A DNA stretch of 64,000 nucleotides. Origin: Acanthornis magna. Taxonomy: Eukaryota; Chordata; Aves; Passeriformes; Acanthizidae. The translations under genes were made by a program, and so were the position numbers. Positions 58,683 to 64,000 of this stretch are shown piece after piece. The notes under the pieces are model-generated. The model did not search any database. It saw only the letters and a program-made list of their open reading frames with translations, and was not told where the DNA came from. Where the stretch lies: the NCBI GenBank assembly GCA_036785705.1, contig JAWUZG010000331.1, forward strand, positions 1,042,068 to 1,106,067, in the 5' to 3' direction. Each line of letters starts with the position of its first letter. The stretch's first letter is position 1.

Positions 58683-59300
58683 GTGAGCGGGGGGCGAGGT
58701 GAGAAGTGGGGTGGGGGCTGGGAGCCCAAAGTGAGCGAACTGGGGATTGGGACCCCCAAAGTGTGGCAGGAGGGGCCTGGAAGCTCCAAAACCAATGATG
58801 GGAGAGGGGGGCTGGGGATTGAGGGGACGATGGTGAAAGGGAGAGAAGAGCAGGGGAAAAGAGGGGTCTGGGACCCCCAAGAGAGCTGGAGGGGGATGGG
58901 ATACGGAAATTGAGTTGGGAGGGGTGTGTGGATTGGGAGAAGGATGGGAAAGGGGAGGAGAGGGGAGGGAAAGGTGGAGTTGGGACGGAAGAGGGGTGGT
59001 TCCATGGGGGTCCAGCCCTGTTCCCCAATACTCAATCCCTGAAACAATTCCCTGGGACTCTGGGGGAGGTGGATCTGCACTCGGGGGGTCCCCAAGCCCC
59101 CTGTCCATCCCTGGGGCTGATCCGGGGTTCCCCAATCTCAGCAGCCTGTGCTGTGGCAGCTGTGGTGCAGAGGAGGGTGGGGAAGGGGGTTTGGGGTTAG
59201 AGCAGAGGAGGAGCAGGAAGAAGAGGAGAGAGAGAGGAGGAGAAGCCGGAAAAGGAGGAGCAGGAGAACCATGAGGTTTCACCACCCACTGTGTCCACAG
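58683..59300 (+). other. Intron-like sequence after class II exon 1, unit C
   Basis: It corresponds to 14872-15478, with an expanded GGAGAAGGA-type purine tract near 59200-59260. No exon was recognised. Confidence 0.5.
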
Positions 59301-59341
59301 CACCCTCGGCTCCCGGATCATTGCTCCCCCACATTCCACAG
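59301..59341 (+). other. Putative non-coding leader exon, unit C
   Basis: It has the same 41-base length and the same boundaries (CCACAG before, GTGACC after) as 15479-15519. Confidence 0.4.
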
Positions 59342-60177
59342 GTGACCAGGGAGGGGGAGCTTGACCCAAATCTATCTGGGTGTCTTCAGGAGGGTTGTTT
59401 TTTTCTGGAGGAGTGTTTGAAATTCACAGATTCTGGAATTGAGCCCCAGATATCTTTGCATGTCCCTGGTGAGGATTTTCTTTACCGGGGGGGGGAAAGT
59501 TTGGATCTTGCAGGACTTCAAAACTGACCCATAAATGCATTTTTGGGGAATAGTGGGGGGGTTGTCCATGTGGGAATTGCCCGGTATTGGCAGAACAGGA
59601 CATTGGTTTCGGGGATCCCCGGGAGAGCTGGGGGGTGGAACGCAGGACTCCCGGAGTGGAGAGAGCAGAGAGGGGCGATAGCGGAGCTGGGGGACCCCCG
59701 GCAGCCTGGAGGGGTGGGGGAGCCTGGAGATGAGGCTGGGCCGGGACACTGTGACACTGAAAGGGGCAGCGGAGAGAGGGGGAAGCCGCGAGTGCCTGTA
59801 GTGGGGGGAGCCTGAAGAGGGGGACCCTGGGAGCCCTGGGAGCCAAAGCAGCATCAGGGAAGAAGGGACCCCTGGGACCAGTGAAACCCCAGGGCATCCC
59901 TAAGCAGGACCCTGGAGAAGGGGGATCCCCAGGACCCATGGGAGCCCCAGGAGCTTTGAGAAGGGGGAACCCCAGCACCCCAAAGCCAGGAGACTGGAAA
60001 GGGGGAACTGCTGGGAGGCTTTTTTTGGGGTCACTCTTGATTTTTGGAGGATTTTATAGACACAGAACACCCGGTGACTTCTAGAGATAGACTTGGGCAG
60101 GAGGAACCTTCAGCCCAAACAACTCACACCTTTTTCTGACCCCAAACCCGGATTTCTGACGCCCAAACCTTGGTCAG
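59342..60177 (+). other. Intron-like sequence before zinc-finger start exon, unit C
   Basis: It corresponds to 15520-16340, with the same leader-repeat words near 59430-59530 and purine-rich low complexity after them. Confidence 0.45.
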
Positions 60178-61335
60178 ATGGAGAAGGAGGCTGTGAGGAA
60201 GAGGAAGATGCCCCAGGACCTGCAGGCAGGTGAGGAGGAAGTCAGTGCCCCTTTCCCCTCTCTTCTGCTCCATGTCCCAGCTGAGCATCGCCCCCGGCTG
60301 CAGGACAACCCCGCTGCCGACGCTGTCCTGCAGGGATAGACTGGGGGAATGTCCTTCCCCTTGCCTGTGGCACGGAGGCAAATGCCATCCTCTCCTTGTG
60401 CTTCCTCCCCAGGCAATGAGCTGCAGACGGAGCCCAGGGAGGGCAAAGCCTTGGGGCAGAACCTGGTGGAAGAGGCCGTTTTGAGCGGCTCCATGGCACA
60501 GGAGTTGAAGAGGGAGGAAAAGCCCCAGAGATGCCGCACAAGGAGGGGCTGCAAACCCAGCCCAGGCTGCTCTGAGGAAGAAAGACCCACCCTGTGCCGG
60601 GAAGGCATCCAGATCTTCAGGCAGAGCTCGGACCTGGTGGTCCCTGAGCAGCTCCATGATGGGGAGAAGCGCTACAAGTGTGGGGAATGTGGGAAGGGCT
60701 TCAGCAAGAGCTCTGACCTTATGGTCCATCGCAGGATCCACACAGGGGAGAGGCCCTATGAGTGTCCCGAATGTGGGAAGAGGTTTCAGACCAGCTCCCA
60801 TCGCCTCAGGCATCAGCGGATTCACACAGAGGAGAGGCCCTTCCGCTGCCCTGAGTGCAGGAAGGGCTTCAAGCAAAACTCCCACCTCATCACCCACCGG
60901 CGCATCCACACAGGGGAGAGGCCCTACGAGTGTGGGGAATGTGGGATGAGCTTCATCCACAGCTCCAGCCTGATCTGCCACCAGAGGATCCACACAGGGG
61001 AACGGCCCTATCAGTGTGGGCAATGTCAGAAAAGCTTCAGCTGCAGCTCCAGGCTGATCTCCCACCAGAGGACCCACACCGAGGTGAGGCCCTATGAGTG
61101 TTCTGAGTGTGGGAAGAGGTTTCCAACCAGCTCACGTCTCCTCAGGCATCAGCAGATTCACACAGGGGACAGGCCCTTCCGCTGCCCCGACTGCAGGAAA
61201 GGCTTCAAACGCAACTCCCACCTCATCACCCACCGGCGCATCCACACAGGGGAGAGGCCCTATGTGTGTCCCAAGTGTGGGAAGAGCTTCTCCAGTAGCT
61301 CTCACTTGACCCAACACCAGCGGAGGCACCGGTAA
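60178..61335 (+). CDS. C2H2 zinc-finger protein, unit C (8 fingers)
   Basis: Coding exon 1 (60178-60229) encodes [17 protein letters not shown] and has a GTGAGG donor. The final exon (60413-61335) follows a CCCCAG acceptor in matching phase. The protein has an acidic spacer, a degenerate finger ending EQLHDGEK, then eight intact C2H2 fingers, the last reading YVCPKCGKSF. There is no internal stop. It is shorter than the unit B paralogue by three fingers, and most DNA-contact positions differ from A and B. It is presumably a nuclear DNA-binding protein. The poly(A) signal seen in A and B reads AATAAC here (near 61724), so another signal would be needed. Confidence 0.9.
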
Positions 61336-61840
61336 GGGAAGCACTGGTGAGTGCTCTGAGTGTGGGAAGAGCTTTGTGCGCTGCTCCAACTTCATCACCC
61401 CTCAGATGACCCACATTAGGCAGAGCCCTGGTGACCCACACTCCCTGTGACCAACACTGGGAGGACACCTGGCTGGTGGCTTCCACGTCCTCAGATTCCC
61501 TGGAGCCACCTGGACAAACACAGGGGCAGGAACGTTCATCAGGACTCTGATTGATATCAAAAATTTATTGGGAAGAGCTGATTTATTGAAGTTGCACCTT
61601 AAAAAATCTCACCTGCTCTTTCCAATTGTTTCTTCTGGTGGCATCAAGCAACGCTGGAGGATCTTGGAGTTCTTTTCCAACCTAAATGATTTCCTTCTTC
61701 ATCCTGTCAAAGCAACCAGAATTGGGGTAAAAATAACTGAAACGAAGAGATCTAAAGCTGCACCATTTTTACTGGGATTTGGGGGTGAATTTGATACTCA
61801 CGGAGGGTTTGGTTGTTCTGGGGCTGCCCAGGCCAGAGGA
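61336..61840 (+). other. Zinc-finger 3' region, unit C
   Basis: The post-stop finger is present but one base is inserted soon after the stop, so its frame is lost. A CR1-like tail word (CTGGAGGATCTTGGAG, then TTCCAACCTAAATGATT) is at about 61655-61692. Confidence 0.55.
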
Positions 61841-62046
61841 CTATGCCATGATCTCATAGTTGTGGCAGCAGAACGTGTCCATCTGAGCCCATCTGTTCTC
61901 CAGGAATTCCGGTTGTCTGTGCCAGTCCCTGGCCTGGGTCTCCCCATTTTGGGTGTGCCCCCCAAAGTGCCCAAATCTCTGCTGAAGTGCCCAAGCTGCT
62001 CCCGGCTGTGGATGTTCCTGTCCACCAACCTCTCATGGTCAGTGCC
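61841..62046 (-). pseudogene. MHC class II beta-1 domain exon fragment, reversed, unit C
   Basis: The - strand begins ERLVDRNIHSREQLGHF, and the next frame reaches FLENRWAQMD and CCHNYEIMA before TAG. The one-base deletion is the same as in A and B. It is opposite to exon 1 (58612). Confidence 0.85.
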
Positions 62047-62415
62047 ATGGGGAGGCTGGGAGGGGCATTTGGGGATCCTGTGGGGATTGGGAGGGGCTTT
62101 TGTGGTTCTTGGGGACATCTGTGGTGTTTAGAGGGTCCTTGTGGGGTCTATGAGGGACGTTTGGGGTCCAGGCTTGGGTGTGTGGCTTGGAGGATTTTGG
62201 ACTGGGATTTTGGTTGGGTCTTGGTGGAGATGGAGAAGGGGTTATGGTGGCTCTGGGGGCCATTTCTTTGTCATGGACTGAATTTGAGGGATCCTAAGGG
62301 GAGCTGGGGTGACGTGGTTTGAGTGGTCCGGCATTGGCTGTGGGGCTGGGAAGGGGTTTCCGGGCAGTTGTGACCGCCCAGATTCCCAAAACTGCCACCA
62401 CACCCTGTCCCTCAA

Positions 62416-62476
62416 GATGCTGCCGGGGTTTGGGGGCTCCATGTTGGGGTTCCTCCTCCTGGTGCTGCAGGAGAAG
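62416..62476 (+). pseudogene. MHC class II beta-like transmembrane exon, unit C
   Basis: In frame it encodes KMLPGFGGSMLGFLLLVLQ then EK and a GTGAGG donor. The hydrophobic core is intact. The next exon candidate (after CCCCACAG at 62570) gives two codons and a stop, which would make a very short cytoplasmic tail. Confidence 0.55.
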
Positions 62477-64000
62477 GTGAGGGGGCATCCACAGGGGTCA
62501 TGTGTCCCCCCCAGAGCATGTGTGACCCCCCCGCCCGTCCCAGTTTCACCCCTTTTTCCCTCCCCACAGGGCTCCTGACCCAGCTCCTGCTGCCCTCGGG
62601 AGGGAATTTGGGGAGGGGGCTGAGGGGGTGCACAGCCCCCGCCAGGGGATGACCCCGAGCCAGTGCCCTTTGTTTAGCTCCAAGCTGGGCTTGGGGCCGC
62701 AGCAGGAAGAGGCCGATGGGAAGCAGCTCCTGCAGGTGGGACAGTGCTTGGGCTCAGGGCAAGGTCCTGCCCTGCACACCTGGCTCAGGTGTGACACTGC
62801 CCCGCCAAGGGAGCGCGACATTGCCATCCCCACAGCTCAGGGCTGGGAGCAGCACTTGGAGCACGGACATGGAAATGCTGGGAGCAACTGGGAGCACCCT
62901 GAGGCCGTGAATTATCCCCCAGCACCGCCTTTCCAGGCCAGCCCTGGATGTGAGAAATGCTCCTTAGGCCTGGGCCTTGAGCAACAGCCCCTGGGCTCAG
63001 CTCCTGTGCAGCTGATCACAAACACTGTCTGCTCCCAGGCGCTGCTGCTGTCCAACAGCTCCTGCTTGCTTTAGGAGCAGCCTTGGCAAGTGTTTTTCTT
63101 CCCTCAATGGCACAGCATGGCTGTTGTCACAGTGTCAAAGCAAGCTGTTGATGCCAAGTGCGGCCAGGATGAGCCATTGCTGTGCCTAAAGCCCATCTCT
63201 TGGGGCCCTATCAACAGCGGTGCCAAATGAGCCCTTGGAGCTGTCGTGGAGCAGTGACCTCCCTCTGAGTGGGGCCTCTCGGAGCCGGGAACTCTCCCGT
63301 TTGCTGCACTCGGGGCATCCCCGAACAACAAGGGACCCTGGGCCGATCCCCCACTCCCTGAGGCTCAGCCCTTCGCCCGCTGGGGAGATGCAAAAGCATT
63401 GGGAGTGAGCATTTCCCTGCCCTCAAGGGGAATTTCTGACAGGTCCCTGGCACTGACTCTTTGTGTCTGTGTGCACACACGTGTGCCTGTGCTCTGGCAA
63501 ATGGGGGAGAAATGCTGCTCTCAGAGGTGTTGCTGTACATTGGATATGTGAGTAGGTTAGAGCTGTAAGTAAGGTTCAGTCCTGAGGTATAAGCTACGTT
63601 AAATGCTGCTAAGGGCTGTTCTTTTTTTAAGTTGTAGACTTTAAAGTTAGTTACAAGATAAGTTAAACACTGTCAAGTGTTACTTGTCTGTTAAATTCAG
63701 AAGTCATAGCTTATAATTTAGGTTAAATACTCTTAAGTGCTGTTGTTTTGGTAAATTGTTAAGGTTAAGGTATAAGTTAAGGTTAAGGCATAAGTTAAGT
63801 GCTGTTAAGTTTAAGGGCTGTTAAGCTTTTAAGCCATATTCCTTTTATCTTTGCCCTTACTGTGGTTTTGTCACACACACACACACACACGCACACACAC
63901 AGACTTAATTTCTGATTTGATTGTATGGATTTGGTTGGTTTTGTTGTTGCTTTTTTCCCTTGCTGCTCCTGAACTTTCCAGTCAGGAGTAGAGTGTCTCT
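62477..64000. other. Conserved block after transmembrane exon, unit C, to window end
   Basis: It corresponds to 18666-20050. The AT-rich part (63540-64000) has more TTAAGGTTAAGG-type repeats than A and a longer CA microsatellite (63873-63900). The 148-codon frame at 62628-63074 parallels that at 18793-19239 but is not supported as a gene. Confidence 0.5.

Overview
The window looks like avian nuclear DNA, most likely from a songbird. The grounds are MHC class II beta exon fragments beside intronless-type C2H2 zinc-finger exons, PIM-like kinase pieces, CR1 LINE 3' tails, several degenerate endogenous retroviruses and very GC-rich spacers. It reads as a segmentally duplicated part of an MHC or zinc-finger region. 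No bacterial-type genes, CRISPR array, tRNA or rRNA gene was seen.

The layout is three copies of one ancestral block. Unit A (about 1-21498, + sense) and unit C (about 48978-64000, + sense) are direct copies. Unit B (about 30165-41545) is an inverted copy of the right-hand two thirds of A. A and B therefore form a large imperfect palindrome around an 8.7 kb spacer. The spacer holds a class II-type integrase fragment, provirus ERV2 (22989-28624, - strand) and unassigned DNA. Between B and C lie microsatellites, a GC-rich stretch with palindromic RFX/X-box-like sites, provirus ERV3 (43016-47193, - strand, with a dUTPase remnant), a CR1 tail and unassigned sequence.

In block order each unit carries an old solo LTR and a two-finger zinc-finger pseudogene on the opposite strand (A and C only), a GC-rich segment, MHC class II beta exon 1 (signal peptide), a C2H2 zinc-finger gene with two coding exons, a class II beta-1 domain exon in the opposite orientation, and a class II-like transmembrane exon. 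No beta-2 exon was found, and the beta-1 exon has the same one-base deletion in all three copies. The class II parts are therefore a shared pseudogene, and the best protein-coding candidates are the zinc-finger genes: 11 fingers in B, 8 in C, and 9 in A, where the first coding exon contains a stop.

The duplication history can be partly read. The broken beta-1 exon and its inverted arrangement predate all three copies. Provirus ERV1 sits at the same site in A and B, while C keeps the empty site. A then gained a 0.6 kb repeat beside ERV1, and B lost about 1.15 kb inside ERV1 and 1.3 kb elsewhere. C carries tandem PIM kinase fragments where A has unrelated sequence. All identity statements are by eye; no alignment or database search was run.
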